From positions 1-64,000 of the forward strand of contig JAFQQM010000037.1 in the NCBI GenBank assembly GCA_017410585.1: 64,000 nt of DNA, read 5' to 3'. Positions 25,321-33,429 of the stretch are shown in pieces. Below the pieces are notes generated by a model. It was given only the letters and a program-made list of their open reading frames with translations. It was not told the origin of the DNA and made no database searches. Each line of letters starts with the position of its first letter. The stretch's first letter is position 1. The position numbers and the translations under genes are program-made. Source of the stretch: Clostridia bacterium (GTDB lineage Bacteria > Bacillota > Clostridia > Oscillospirales > Acutalibacteraceae).

Positions 25321-25349
25321 TTGACAATAGTTGGTATTTGTTATAAAAT
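25321..25349 (+). promoter_or_regulatory. Sigma-A promoter of the LRR lipoprotein gene
   Basis: TTGACA (25321-25326), 17 bases, then TAAAAT (25344-25349), directly after the serA terminator. Confidence 0.8.
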
Positions 25350-25398
25350 ACCTATATATGCCGCAAACGGATCTTGCGGAACAAGGAGGGCTCTCAAT

Positions 25399-26412
25399 AT
25401 GAAGAGATGGATCGCACTGCTTCTGTGTATGACGATGTTGCTGGGGTTGGTTGCCTGTGGCAATACCGGCAAGAACTCAAGTAGCGATTTTCAGTATGTG
25501 ATCAAGGATACCGGTGTGGTGATCACCGGTTATGAAGGCAGTGCTACCAAACTGACCGTGCCGGCGACGATCGAAGGAAAACCGGTCACCGCCATCGGTA
25601 AGGAAGCGTTTGCGTACGCATCCAAACTGAAGTCGATCACTCTGCCGGAGGGCCTGACCATTCTCGGTTCCCGTTCTTTTATGTGGTGCGAGATGCTTAC
25701 CGAGATCACCCTGCCGTCCACGCTGACCACCATCGGGATCGGTGCTTTTTCGAATTGCACGGACCTGCAGACGGTCACCCTGCCGGACGGTCTCACGGCG
25801 ATCGGTGACGATGCGTTCTTCTTCTGCAACAGCCTCACGGCCATCCACGTGCCGTCCTCGGTCACCTATTTGGGTAAGCAGGCGTTCGCCTACTGTTCCA
25901 AACTGACCGACGTGACCTTGCCCTCCGGCCTGATCGAACTGTCGGAGAAACTGTTTTTTAAGTGTACCTCGCTGACCGGCATCGCGTTGCCGACGACGCT
26001 GGTCAAGATCGGCGATCTGGCGTTCTCCGATTGCAACAAACTGGCGTCGATCACCGTACCGGCGGCGGTCGCCACCATCGGTGAAAACGCCTTTATGGAT
26101 TGCCGCGATCTCAAGAGCGTGTCCTTTGTTCCGGGGGCGCTGGTGTCTCTCGGAGACAACGCCTTTGCCGGTTGCGGGAATCTGGTGCAGATCTCGTTGC
26201 CGCAGGGTCTTACCGCTATTGGTGACGGTGTTTTCTCCGGTTGTACCACTATGGCGTGGATCTACATTCCGGATAGCGTAAAGAGTATCGGTGAGAGCGT
26301 GTTTTATCGTTGTCTCTCCGATCTGCTGCTACGCGGCAAGGCCGGCAGTTACACCGAAAATTACGCGATGGAAAACAATCTGGATTTCGAGCCGCTTGGT
26401 GAGACAGCCTAA
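25399..26412 (+). CDS. BspA-type leucine-rich repeat lipoprotein
   Basis: The 338-residue protein has a lipoprotein signal peptide ending in LGLVAC (Cys20). About ten leucine-rich repeats of 23 residues of the BspA/LRR_5 type follow, with the recurring pattern IGxxAFxxCxxLxxIxLPxxL. Such proteins sit on the outside of the membrane and often mediate binding or adhesion. GGAGGG upstream supports ATG 25399. The stretch after the repeats (about residues 310-338) ends without an anchor. It has its own promoter; trkA follows after a hairpin, so some read-through is possible. The ligand is unknown. Confidence 0.88.
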   Translation: MKRWIALLLCMTMLLGLVACGNTGKNSSSDFQYVIKDTGVVITGYEGSATKLTVPATIEGKPVTAIGKEAFAYASKLKSITLPEGLTILGSRSFMWCEMLTEITLPSTLTTIGIGAFSNCTDLQTVTLPDGLTAIGDDAFFFCNSLTAIHVPSSVTYLGKQAFAYCSKLTDVTLPSGLIELSEKLFFKCTSLTGIALPTTLVKIGDLAFSDCNKLASITVPAAVATIGENAFMDCRDLKSVSFVPGALVSLGDNAFAGCGNLVQISLPQGLTAIGDGVFSGCTTMAWIYIPDSVKSIGESVFYRCLSDLLLRGKAGSYTENYAMENNLDFEPLGETA

Positions 26413-26424
26413 ATAACCAAAACC

Positions 26425-26452
26425 GATAGGCGGGAAGTATTTCCCGCCTATC
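26425..26452 (+). terminator. Hairpin between LRR gene and trkA, no T tract
   Basis: GATAGGCGGGAA (26425-26436) pairs perfectly with TTCCCGCCTATC (26441-26452). It is followed by ctcaatag and then the trkA ribosome site, not by a T run, so it may be an attenuator or RNA-stability element instead of a true terminator. No clear separate trkA promoter was found. Confidence 0.5.
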
Positions 26453-26471
26453 CTCAATAGAGGAGGAAATT

Positions 26472-27830
26472 ATGAAGATCATCATTGTCGGCTGCGGTAA
26501 GATCGGCACCACCATCCTTGCCAGTTTGGTCGCGGAGGGTCACGACGTGACCGCCATCGATGCCGATCCGGCTATCATTGAAGAGATCACCAACATTTAC
26601 GATGCCATCGGTCTGTGCGGCAACGGTGTCGATTGCGACGTGCTTGCCGAAGCGGGCGTCGAGTTGGCGGAACTGTTTGTGGCGGTCACCGGCTCGGATG
26701 AATTCAATATGCTCAGTTGTTATTTGGCGCGGAAGATGGGCGCCGGCAACACGGTGGCCCGTATCCGTAACCCCGAATACAACGATACCAGTCTGGCTTT
26801 TCTGCGCCAGCATCTGAATCTCTCGGTGGCGATCAATCCCGAGCGCCGTGCCGCTCACGAATTGCATAACGTGCTGAAACTTCCGTCTGCGGCGAAGGTC
26901 GAGACCTTCTCGGTGCGCAACTTCGAGATGGTGCAGTTAAAACTTAAGCCGGATTCGCCGCTGGATGGAATGAGTCTCATCGAACTGCGCCAAAAATATC
27001 CGCAGAAATTCCTCGCCTGCGTGGTACAGCGCGGAGATGAGGTGGTGATTCCGAGCGGTCAGTTTGTGCTTAAAAGCGGCGATAAGGTCGGCTTCACCGC
27101 CACCCCGTCCGAGATGCTCAAACTGATGAAAAACCTTGGTTTGATGAAAAAACAGGCGCGTAACGTGATGATCCTCGGCGCCAGCAAAACGGCCTATTAT
27201 CTCGCCAAATTGCTGTTGGCGGGTGGCAGTTCGGTCAAGGTCATCGAAAAGGATGCCTCTCGTTGCGAGGCGTTTTCCGATCAATTGCCCGGTGTCGTTA
27301 TGATCAACGGTGACGGCGCGCGTCAGGAATTGCTGTTGGAAGAAGGTCTCCGCACGATGGATGCCTTCGTGGCGCTGACCGGTATGGACGAGCAGAACAT
27401 TCTGATGTCCTATTTTGCTTCGTCGGTAGACGTCCCGAAGGTCATCGCTAAGGTCAACCGTGACGAATTTGCGCCGATGGCGGAAAAACTCGGTCTGGAT
27501 ACCTTGGTCTCTCCTCGCAAAACGGTGGCGGATATTCTGGTGCAGTATGCCCGTGCACTGGAAAATTCGATGGAAAGCAGTGTGGAGACACTGTATAAAC
27601 TGATGGATGACAAGGCCGAGGCATTGGAATTTGCGGTGCATGCCGACTGCGAATTGGTGGATATCCCGCTTAAAGACCTGCGCACCAAGCCCAACACGCT
27701 GATCGCCGGTATCTTCCGTAATAAGAAGACGCTCATCCCCAGCGGTATGGATACCATTCAGGTCGGGGATAAGGTGGTCGTGCTGGCGGCCGGTCACCGC
27801 ATCAATAATCTGTTGGATATTCTGGAATAA
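26472..27830 (+). CDS. trkA: Trk system potassium uptake protein TrkA
   Basis: TrkA is the cytoplasmic gating subunit of Trk/Ktr potassium channels, responding to nucleotides. The 452-residue protein has two tandem RCK units, each a nucleotide-binding RCK_N with MKIIIVGCGKIGTTILAS or VMILGASKTAYYLAKLL. Each is followed by an RCK_C domain. The first glycine-rich loop is canonical GxGxxG; the second (GASKTA) is degenerate, as usual in TrkA. A GAGGAGG site precedes ATG. It lies 12 bases before trkH, forming a two-gene operon. Confidence 0.95.
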   Translation: MKIIIVGCGKIGTTILASLVAEGHDVTAIDADPAIIEEITNIYDAIGLCGNGVDCDVLAEAGVELAELFVAVTGSDEFNMLSCYLARKMGAGNTVARIRNPEYNDTSLAFLRQHLNLSVAINPERRAAHELHNVLKLPSAAKVETFSVRNFEMVQLKLKPDSPLDGMSLIELRQKYPQKFLACVVQRGDEVVIPSGQFVLKSGDKVGFTATPSEMLKLMKNLGLMKKQARNVMILGASKTAYYLAKLLLAGGSSVKVIEKDASRCEAFSDQLPGVVMINGDGARQELLLEEGLRTMDAFVALTGMDEQNILMSYFASSVDVPKVIAKVNRDEFAPMAEKLGLDTLVSPRKTVADILVQYARALENSMESSVETLYKLMDDKAEALEFAVHADCELVDIPLKDLRTKPNTLIAGIFRNKKTLIPSGMDTIQVGDKVVVLAAGHRINNLLDILE

Positions 27831-27842
27831 GAGGATGCCGCT

Positions 27843-29288
27843 ATGAATCATAAGACCGTATTCAACGTGGTAGGGAAGATTATTTTGGTCGAAGCCCTGC
27901 TGCTCTCCCTTCCGGCGGTGGTGTCCCTGATCTACCGCGAGGATTGTTTTTGGGCGTTTTTGACGGTCATCGCGCTGTCGGTGTTGATCGGCAGTCTGCT
28001 GACTTGGATCCCGAAGGCGAAGGACGCCGTCATCTACGCCAAGGAAGGCTTTGTGATCGTGTCGCTGGCGTGGATTTCCATGTCGCTGATCGGTGCGTTG
28101 CCGTTTTTTCTGACCGGCGAGATTCCCAACTATATCGATGCTTTTTTTGAGACGGTGAGTGGCTTTACCACCACCGGTGCTTCCATTCTTACCGACGTGG
28201 AGTCGATGAGCCGCGGTCTGCTGTTTTGGCGCAGTGAGACCCACTGGGTCGGCGGTATGGGCGTGCTGGTGTTCGTGATGGCACTCATCCCGAACCTCTC
28301 CGAGCGTTCGATCCACGTACTTCGTGCGGAAGTACCCGGTCCGACGGTCGGCAAGTTGGTTCCCCGCATCAAAGATACCGCCAAGATCTTGTATTCGATT
28401 TACATCGTTTTGACGGCGTTGGAGATCGTACTTCTGTTGTGCGGCGGCATGCCGCTGTTTGACAGCGTCGTGCACGCCTTCGGAACCGCCGGTACGGGTG
28501 GCTTCGGCATCAAGGCGGACAGCATAGCCGGTTATTCTCCGTATCTGCAATGGGTCGTTACGATCTTTATGCTGTTGTTCGGTGTCAACTTTAACCTGTA
28601 CTACCTCATCCTCATTCGCCGTTTTCGCTCGGTATTTAAGAGCGAGGAACTGTGGGTATACATCGGCATCGTCGTTACGGCGGTGGTGCTGGTCGGCATC
28701 AATATCTGGCCGCTGTATCAGAACGTGGCCGAAGTACTGCGGCTGTCCGCCTTTCAGGTCTCGTCCATCCTCACCACCACCGGCTTCTCGACGGCAAACT
28801 TTAATCTCTGGCCGCCCTTCTCCAAAGCCATCTTGGTCGTGCTTATGATGATTGGCGCTTGCGCCGGTTCAACCGCCGGCGGTCTGAAGGTGGCGCGTGT
28901 AGTCTTGATGTTTAAGCAACTTCGCAACGAACTGCAACGTCTGTTGCACCCCCGTGCGATCAAGACGGTCAGTTTTGAGGGCAAACGCGCCGATACCTTG
29001 ACCTTAAACGGCGTCAATATCTACTTCAGCGTCTATATGATCCTATTGGTATTGGTGATGTTGCTCTTGTCCCTTGACTCGGGTATGAGTTTTGAAGCGG
29101 ACGTGACGGCCGCCATTGCCTGTTTTAACAACATCGGCCCCGGTCTGGCAGAGGTCGGTCCGCTCGGCAGTTATGCGGGGTACTCGGATCTCTCCACCTT
29201 CGTACTGTCGTTAGCGATGCTGTTGGGGCGTTTGGAGATCTTCCCGTTGCTCCTGTTCCTGTCACCCTCTACTTGGTCTAAGAAATGA
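27843..29288 (+). CDS. trkH: TrkH-family potassium uptake channel
   Basis: This 481-residue integral membrane protein is the ion-conducting subunit partnered with TrkA. Selectivity-filter repeats of the Trk/Ktr type are visible: FTTTGASILTDVE, FGTAGTGGFGIKADS, LTTTGFSTANFNLWP and a last degenerate NNIGPGLAEVG. At least eight transmembrane stretches flank them. The protein is a normal length for the TrkH/TrkG group. A perfect terminator follows its stop, ending the trkA-trkH unit. K+ is inferred as the ion from the family. Confidence 0.95.
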   Translation: MNHKTVFNVVGKIILVEALLLSLPAVVSLIYREDCFWAFLTVIALSVLIGSLLTWIPKAKDAVIYAKEGFVIVSLAWISMSLIGALPFFLTGEIPNYIDAFFETVSGFTTTGASILTDVESMSRGLLFWRSETHWVGGMGVLVFVMALIPNLSERSIHVLRAEVPGPTVGKLVPRIKDTAKILYSIYIVLTALEIVLLLCGGMPLFDSVVHAFGTAGTGGFGIKADSIAGYSPYLQWVVTIFMLLFGVNFNLYYLILIRRFRSVFKSEELWVYIGIVVTAVVLVGINIWPLYQNVAEVLRLSAFQVSSILTTTGFSTANFNLWPPFSKAILVVLMMIGACAGSTAGGLKVARVVLMFKQLRNELQRLLHPRAIKTVSFEGKRADTLTLNGVNIYFSVYMILLVLVMLLLSLDSGMSFEADVTAAIACFNNIGPGLAEVGPLGSYAGYSDLSTFVLSLAMLLGRLEIFPLLLFLSPSTWSKK

Positions 29289-29292
29289 TGTA

Positions 29293-29328
29293 AAAAGCGA
29301 TCATACGAAACCGTATGATCGCTTTTTT
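29293..29328 (+). terminator. Terminator of trkA-trkH
   Basis: AAAAGCGATCATACG (29293-29307) pairs perfectly with CGTATGATCGCTTTT (29312-29326) and is followed by further T. Confidence 0.92.
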
Positions 29329-29351
29329 GTTTCTTTTCGTCTCCTTTTTGC

Positions 29352-29376
29352 ATAGTGTGTAATGGGTGAACACTAT
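29352..29376. promoter_or_regulatory. Inverted repeat upstream of cotJA
   Basis: ATAGTGT (29352-29358) and ACACTAT (29370-29376) form an inverted repeat with an 11-base spacer, just before the cotJA ribosome site. No sigma-A promoter is evident. The area should contain a sporulation (sigma-E or sigma-K) promoter by analogy with Bacillus cotJ, but I could not assign its boxes with confidence. Confidence 0.35.
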
Positions 29377-29400
29377 ACCTGCAGAAAGGAGTCGTTTGTT

Positions 29401-29622
29401 TTGAACCGTATGAACTATTGCGGCATGCGCAGCCGACCGCTGGTGATGCCGCGTTCCGCCCCCTGCACCGGCTCACCGCGTCCGCCTTGTGATACGTTGC
29501 CGGTCGTGGCGGAGGTACTGCCGCAGACGCTCGGTGAGACCTACGGTGTGGAGGATGCTTTTGCCGCCGGCACGCTGTTTCCCGAGTTGAACAAACCGCT
29601 GGGAGGTGGCTGCTGTGGATAA
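29401..29622 (+). CDS. cotJA: Spore coat-associated protein CotJA
   Basis: The 73-residue protein matches the CotJA family by its C-terminal signature (YGVEDAFAAGTLFPELNKP), its small size and its position before CotJB and CotJC. CotJA is part of the inner spore coat of Bacillus and Clostridium spores. The start is probably TTG at 29401, nine bases after AAAGGAG; ATG 29410 would be too far. The C-terminus GGGCCG is cysteine-rich. The gene overlaps cotJB by eight bases. Confidence 0.8.
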   Translation: MNRMNYCGMRSRPLVMPRSAPCTGSPRPPCDTLPVVAEVLPQTLGETYGVEDAFAAGTLFPELNKPLGGGCCG

Positions 29623-29875
29623 AGCGACGCTTCGCCGGCGTATTGCCGCTATCGAATTTTCGGTGTGGGAACTGCATCTGTTCCTCGATACCCACAGCGA
29701 TTGCGAGGAAGCCATCGACAAACGCCGCCGCCTGTTGGCCGAGCGGGAACAACTGGTGGCTATGTACGAATCCCATTTCGGCAACTACTACGGCACCGCG
29801 ATGAACGATAACGGGGACGTGTGGTCGTGGGTCGATGACCCGTGGCCGTGGGATCTGGAAGGGGGCGTTTGCTGA
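29615..29875 (+). CDS. cotJB: Spore coat protein CotJB
   Basis: The 86-residue protein fits CotJB: FSVWELHLFLDTHSDCEEA near the N-terminus, a helical ERE-rich middle, and the conserved WSWVDDPWPWDLEG close to the end. GTG at 29615 is favoured over GTG 29606 because GGGAGG sits at the right distance. Its stop overlaps the cotJC start as TGATG, so the three cotJ genes are translationally coupled. CotJB is needed for normal coat composition in Bacillus; the molecular role is unclear. Confidence 0.85.
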   Translation: MDKATLRRRIAAIEFSVWELHLFLDTHSDCEEAIDKRRRLLAEREQLVAMYESHFGNYYGTAMNDNGDVWSWVDDPWPWDLEGGVC

Positions 29876-30477
29876 TGTGGCAATATGATAAGAAACTGCA
29901 ATATCCGGTCAAGATCAAAAATCCCGACCCGCGTGCGGCGCAGATCATCATCTCGCAGTACGGCGGACCGGATGGGGAACTGGGTGCTTCGTTGCGGTAT
30001 CTGTCCCAGCGATACACCATGCCCAACGGCAAACTGAAAGGGTTGCTGACCGATATCGCCACCGAAGAACTCGGTCACCTCGAAATGATCTCGGCGATGG
30101 TCTACCAACTCACCAAGGGCCTGACCCCCGAACAGATCAAAGCCTCCGGCTTTGATAAGTATTTCACCGATCACACCCTCGGTGTGTATCCGGTGGCGGC
30201 CAGCGGCGTGCCGTTTACCGCCGCGTATATCGCCTCAAAAGGCGATCCCATCACCGACCTGCACGAAGATCTGGCGGCGGAGCAGAAGGCGCGCACCACC
30301 TACGACAATCTGCTGCGCCTCATTGACGATCCCGATATCCGCGATCCGCTGAAATTCCTGCGTGAGCGGGAGATCGTCCACTATCAACGCTTCGGTGAAG
30401 CGTTGGAAGGCGTGGTCGACAACCTCGACTGCCGCAACGTCTACGCCTTCAACCCGTCCTATCTACCGGTGAAATAA
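29875..30477 (+). CDS. cotJC: Spore coat protein CotJC, manganese catalase family
   Basis: The 201-residue protein is a manganese-catalase-type four-helix ferritin-like protein that is deposited in the spore coat. Metal-ligand patterns are visible: DIATEELGHLEMISAM (E-E-x2-H) and LHEDLAAEQKARTTYDNLL, with EIVHYQRF near the end. Catalase activity would protect the spore from peroxide; that is family knowledge, not shown here. Length is typical for CotJC. It closes the cotJABC operon, the clearest sign in the window that the organism sporulates. Confidence 0.93.
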   Translation: MWQYDKKLQYPVKIKNPDPRAAQIIISQYGGPDGELGASLRYLSQRYTMPNGKLKGLLTDIATEELGHLEMISAMVYQLTKGLTPEQIKASGFDKYFTDHTLGVYPVAASGVPFTAAYIASKGDPITDLHEDLAAEQKARTTYDNLLRLIDDPDIRDPLKFLREREIVHYQRFGEALEGVVDNLDCRNVYAFNPSYLPVK

Positions 30478-30481
30478 ATCA

Positions 30482-30513
30482 AAAACTCCCGATGCATTGG
30501 CATCGGGAGTTTT
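30482..30513. terminator. Bidirectional terminator between cotJC and fprA
   Basis: AAAACTCCCGATGC (30482-30495) pairs perfectly with GCATCGGGAGTTTT (30500-30513) around ATTG, serving both convergent operons. Confidence 0.88.
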
Positions 30514-30515
30514 GC

Positions 30516-31667
30516 TTATTTCAGTTCTTCGGCCAGCGCGTCCAACTGCGCTTCAACTTCCGCATTGACCGCGCCCTTTAACTTGACGGCGGTGGCGGCA
30601 TAGGTAATACCGGCCGCGCTCTCCAGCAGTTTCTGCATTACCTTGGCGGCGGTGGGTGCCCACATACCGTTTTCGATCAGCGCCACCGTGCGGTTTTGGT
30701 ATTTCCGCTCAACGAGGTTGTCGATAAACTGCTTCATAAACGGGAAGATCTCGCCGTTGTAGGTGGTGGTTGCCAGCACCAACTTGCCGTAGCGGAACGC
30801 ATCCTCCACCGCTTCGTGCATATCCTCACGCGCCAGATCGGTCACCGTCACCTTCGGACAACCCTTTTCGCGGAGTTTGTCCGCCAACAGCAAAGCGGCC
30901 TGCTTGGTACTGCCGTAGACGGAAGTATAGGCGATGACCACACCATCGCTCTCCACGCCGTAGGACGACCAGATATTGTACAGATTGAGGTAGTAAGCGA
31001 GGTTTTCGCTTAAGACCGGACCGTGTAACGGGCAGATGGTCTGAATATCCAGCGCGGCCGCTTTTTTGAGCACCGCCTGCACCTGCGCACCGAACTTGCC
31101 GACGATACCGAAATAATAGCGGCGAGCCTCACACGCCCAGTCTTCCTCGGCGTCCAAGGCACCGAACTTGCCGAAACCGTCGGCGGAAAACAGCACCTTG
31201 TCGGTGGCATCGTAGGTCATAATGACCTCCGGCCAATGCACCATCGGCGCGGTCAAAAACACCAGCGTATGTTTCCCCAGCGTCAGCGAACTGCCGTCGG
31301 TCACCACCGTCTTCCGCTCGGCGTAGTCGGAGCCAAAGACGTTTTTCATCATATGAAAAGCCCCCGCCGAGGCGACGACGTTCGCCTGCGGATACTTCGC
31401 CATAAAGGTGGCAATATGGGAGGAATGATCCGGTTCCATGTGCTGGATAATGAGATAATCCGGTGTTTTGCCGCCCAATTCCGCTTCCAGATTGCCGAGC
31501 CATTGCTCGCCGAAACGGCGGTCGACGGTGTCCAGCACCGCCACCTTTTCATCAAGGATGACGTAGGAGTTGTACGCCATACCGTTGGGGACGTCAAACT
31601 GTCCTTCAAACAGATCGATCTCGTGATCGTTAACACCAATGTAACGGATATCGTTGGTAATATTCAT
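30516..31667 (-). CDS. Flavodiiron protein (FprA/A-type flavoprotein)
   Basis: The 383-residue enzyme has an N-terminal metallo-beta-lactamase-like diiron domain and a C-terminal flavodoxin domain, and reduces O2 to water or NO to N2O in anaerobes. The diiron ligands are seen in HMEPDHSSH (His76, Glu78, Asp80, His81), and later in VHWPEVIMTYD and CPLHGPVLS. The flavodoxin FMN loop is IAYTSVYGSTKQAA around residue 260. There is no C-terminal rubredoxin, so electrons must come from a separate protein. AAAGGAG fixes ATG 31667, which overlaps the MATE stop as ATGA; the pair is an operon. Confidence 0.94.
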   Translation of the reverse strand: MNITNDIRYIGVNDHEIDLFEGQFDVPNGMAYNSYVILDEKVAVLDTVDRRFGEQWLGNLEAELGGKTPDYLIIQHMEPDHSSHIATFMAKYPQANVVASAGAFHMMKNVFGSDYAERKTVVTDGSSLTLGKHTLVFLTAPMVHWPEVIMTYDATDKVLFSADGFGKFGALDAEEDWACEARRYYFGIVGKFGAQVQAVLKKAAALDIQTICPLHGPVLSENLAYYLNLYNIWSSYGVESDGVVIAYTSVYGSTKQAALLLADKLREKGCPKVTVTDLAREDMHEAVEDAFRYGKLVLATTTYNGEIFPFMKQFIDNLVERKYQNRTVALIENGMWAPTAAKVMQKLLESAAGITYAATAVKLKGAVNAEVEAQLDALAEELK

Positions 31668-33103
31668 CGGGAAAACTCCTTTCGATCGGCGTTTAACGCC
31701 GCTTCTTGCTTTTTGATGGTCTTCCATTCACGGAGCATCAGCACCGATGCACAGCACAGTGCCGCAAAATCCGCGATGGGGCCTGCCGCGACAACGCCGT
31801 AGATCTTGTTTTCCGGCGCCAACAGCATCGGCAACAGCACGATGAGCGGTAGCAGGAACAGGATCTGGCGGGTCAGGGACAGGAAAGTACCCTTGATCGC
31901 TTTGCCGATGGCGGTAAAGAAGGTCGAGGTCATCGGTTGGATGAAATTGATAAAGGTAAACATCAGGTAGACGCGGAAATACATTACCGCAAAGCGGATA
32001 TAACCTTCGCCTTCGTCCCCCTTGCTGAACAGGCTGATGATCGCTTCCGGCGCCAAGAGGAAGCACAGTTCGGCGATGATCGAGATGATCAACGCGCACA
32101 GGCAGGTCAACCGAAATACCTGCCGCACACGGGCGTATTGCTTGGCACCGTAGTTGAAACTGACGATGGGTTGCATACCCTGCGCCAGACCGATGCAGAT
32201 GGCAAAGAACAACTGCGCCACCTTGATGACGATGCCGGCGCAGGCAACCGGCGTATCCTCGCCGTAGATCGACATAGCACCGTAGGTACCCAACGAGTTG
32301 TTGAGCACGATCTGCACCACCATCATGGCCAACTGATTGAAGAAGGAAGACATTCCGAGAGAGGAGACGGTCCCCACCGCCCGCAGACGGGGCAGAAAAT
32401 GCTTAAACTTGAGTTTGACCGTCTTGTAGCGGATGATGTAGACAGCGACCAAAACGGCCGAAAGGATCTGGCCGATGACCGTCGCCCAGGCGGCGCCCGC
32501 CATCCCGAGGTCAAGCCCGAATCCGCCTTTGCTCACAAACCAAGCATCCAGAACGGTGTTGGTCACCGCACCGACGATATTGCAGATCATCGACATCTGC
32601 GGGCGTCCGTCTGCGCGGATCAGATGTGCACCGCCGACCGATAACACCAAAAACGGAAAACCGATGGCGGTGATCCCAACGTATTCCTTGGCGTAGGGCA
32701 GTACCGCCTCGGATGCGCCAAACAACCGAAGCATCGGTTCCAAGGCGAGGAGCGCCACACTGCCGATCAGCAGACCGCCGAGAAACAGCATCGTAGCGGC
32801 GTTACCGACAAAATATGGGGCTTTGTCGTATTCTTTTCGCCCCATCGCCAGATTGAATGCCGCCGAAGCACCGATGCCGAGCAACAGCGCGATAGCGGTA
32901 CAGGCATTCGCCAAGGGAAAAGCAATATTGGTGGCGGCGTTGCCTAATTCGCCGACGTTTTGGCCGATAAAAAACTGGTCGACGATGTTGTAGATCGCCG
33001 ATACCAGCATGGCCACAATGCTGGGGACCGCAAATTGCCGCAACAGTTGCGGCACCGGTTGACTGCCCAGCGGATTTTCATGATGGGGAATTGCCGAGTC
33101 CAT
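31664..33103 (-). CDS. MATE-family multidrug/Na+ antiporter
   Basis: This 479-residue, 12-helix membrane protein belongs to the MATE family, probably the MepA/DinF-like branch. It opens with PVPQLLRQFAVPSIVAMLVSAIYNIVDQFFIG, and the C-terminal half repeats the fold with GIVIKVAQLFFAICIGLAQG and QPIVSFNYGAKQYAR. It would export cationic compounds using an ion gradient. AGAGGAA precedes ATG 33103. It is co-transcribed with the flavodiiron gene (four-base overlap), a pairing that could link toxin export with oxidative or nitrosative defence; that link is inference. Confidence 0.93.
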   Translation of the reverse strand: MDSAIPHHENPLGSQPVPQLLRQFAVPSIVAMLVSAIYNIVDQFFIGQNVGELGNAATNIAFPLANACTAIALLLGIGASAAFNLAMGRKEYDKAPYFVGNAATMLFLGGLLIGSVALLALEPMLRLFGASEAVLPYAKEYVGITAIGFPFLVLSVGGAHLIRADGRPQMSMICNIVGAVTNTVLDAWFVSKGGFGLDLGMAGAAWATVIGQILSAVLVAVYIIRYKTVKLKFKHFLPRLRAVGTVSSLGMSSFFNQLAMMVVQIVLNNSLGTYGAMSIYGEDTPVACAGIVIKVAQLFFAICIGLAQGMQPIVSFNYGAKQYARVRQVFRLTCLCALIISIIAELCFLLAPEAIISLFSKGDEGEGYIRFAVMYFRVYLMFTFINFIQPMTSTFFTAIGKAIKGTFLSLTRQILFLLPLIVLLPMLLAPENKIYGVVAAGPIADFAALCCASVLMLREWKTIKKQEAALNADRKEFSR

Positions 33104-33138
33104 AATCTGATCGTTCCTCTTTTTGAGATTTCTACCCT

Positions 33139-33167
33139 ATTATACTCTTTTTCTGCAAAAATTTCAA
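33139..33167 (-). promoter_or_regulatory. Sigma-A promoter of MATE-fprA
   Basis: On the minus strand, TTGAAA (33162-33167), 17 bases, then consensus TATAAT (33139-33144). The -35 box overlaps the stop codon of the small DUF4250 gene. Confidence 0.8.
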
Positions 33168-33352
33168 ATATCTCTCCGTACAAATTGATTGCATTCGGGG
33201 TCATAAATATAGCCGATTTGCCGAAGAGACTCTTGTATCAGCGTGCAGTTGCCGTCCGCACAGCAGCAGATCTCCTCAAAACTGTTGCCGCTGTCACGCA
33301 GGCGCATATTGATGATCGAGAGCAACATATACGGATCTTTCGGTAAATTCAT
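33164..33352 (-). CDS. DUF4250 family small protein
   Basis: The 62-residue protein begins MNLPKDPYMLLSIINMRLRD and ends IYDPECNQFVRRDI, which are the recognisable features of DUF4250, a short Clostridia protein family with no assigned function. The middle carries an unusual Cys cluster (ICCCADGNC). AAAAGGAG upstream supports ATG 33352. It is upstream of, and co-directional with, the MATE gene, which however has its own promoter. Confidence 0.78.
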   Translation of the reverse strand: MNLPKDPYMLLSIINMRLRDSGNSFEEICCCADGNCTLIQESLRQIGYIYDPECNQFVRRDI

Positions 33353-33380
33353 AAAAAATTCTCCTTTTCGCCATCTTTTC

Positions 33381-33413
33381 TTATTATACCATCTTTGTCA
33401 AGTGGTATAATAA
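33381..33413. promoter_or_regulatory. Perfect 11-bp inverted repeat in a divergent promoter
   Basis: TTATTATACCA (33381-33391) and TGGTATAATAA (33403-33413) are exact inverted copies, 11 bases apart. Each arm contains a consensus TATAAT -10 box, one facing the DUF4250 gene and one facing the M20 amidohydrolase gene. No good -35 box at 17 bases is seen for either, so an activator or repressor bound to this palindrome may control both directions. Confidence 0.55.
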
Positions 33414-33429
33414 CGATGAGGTGAAAAGA

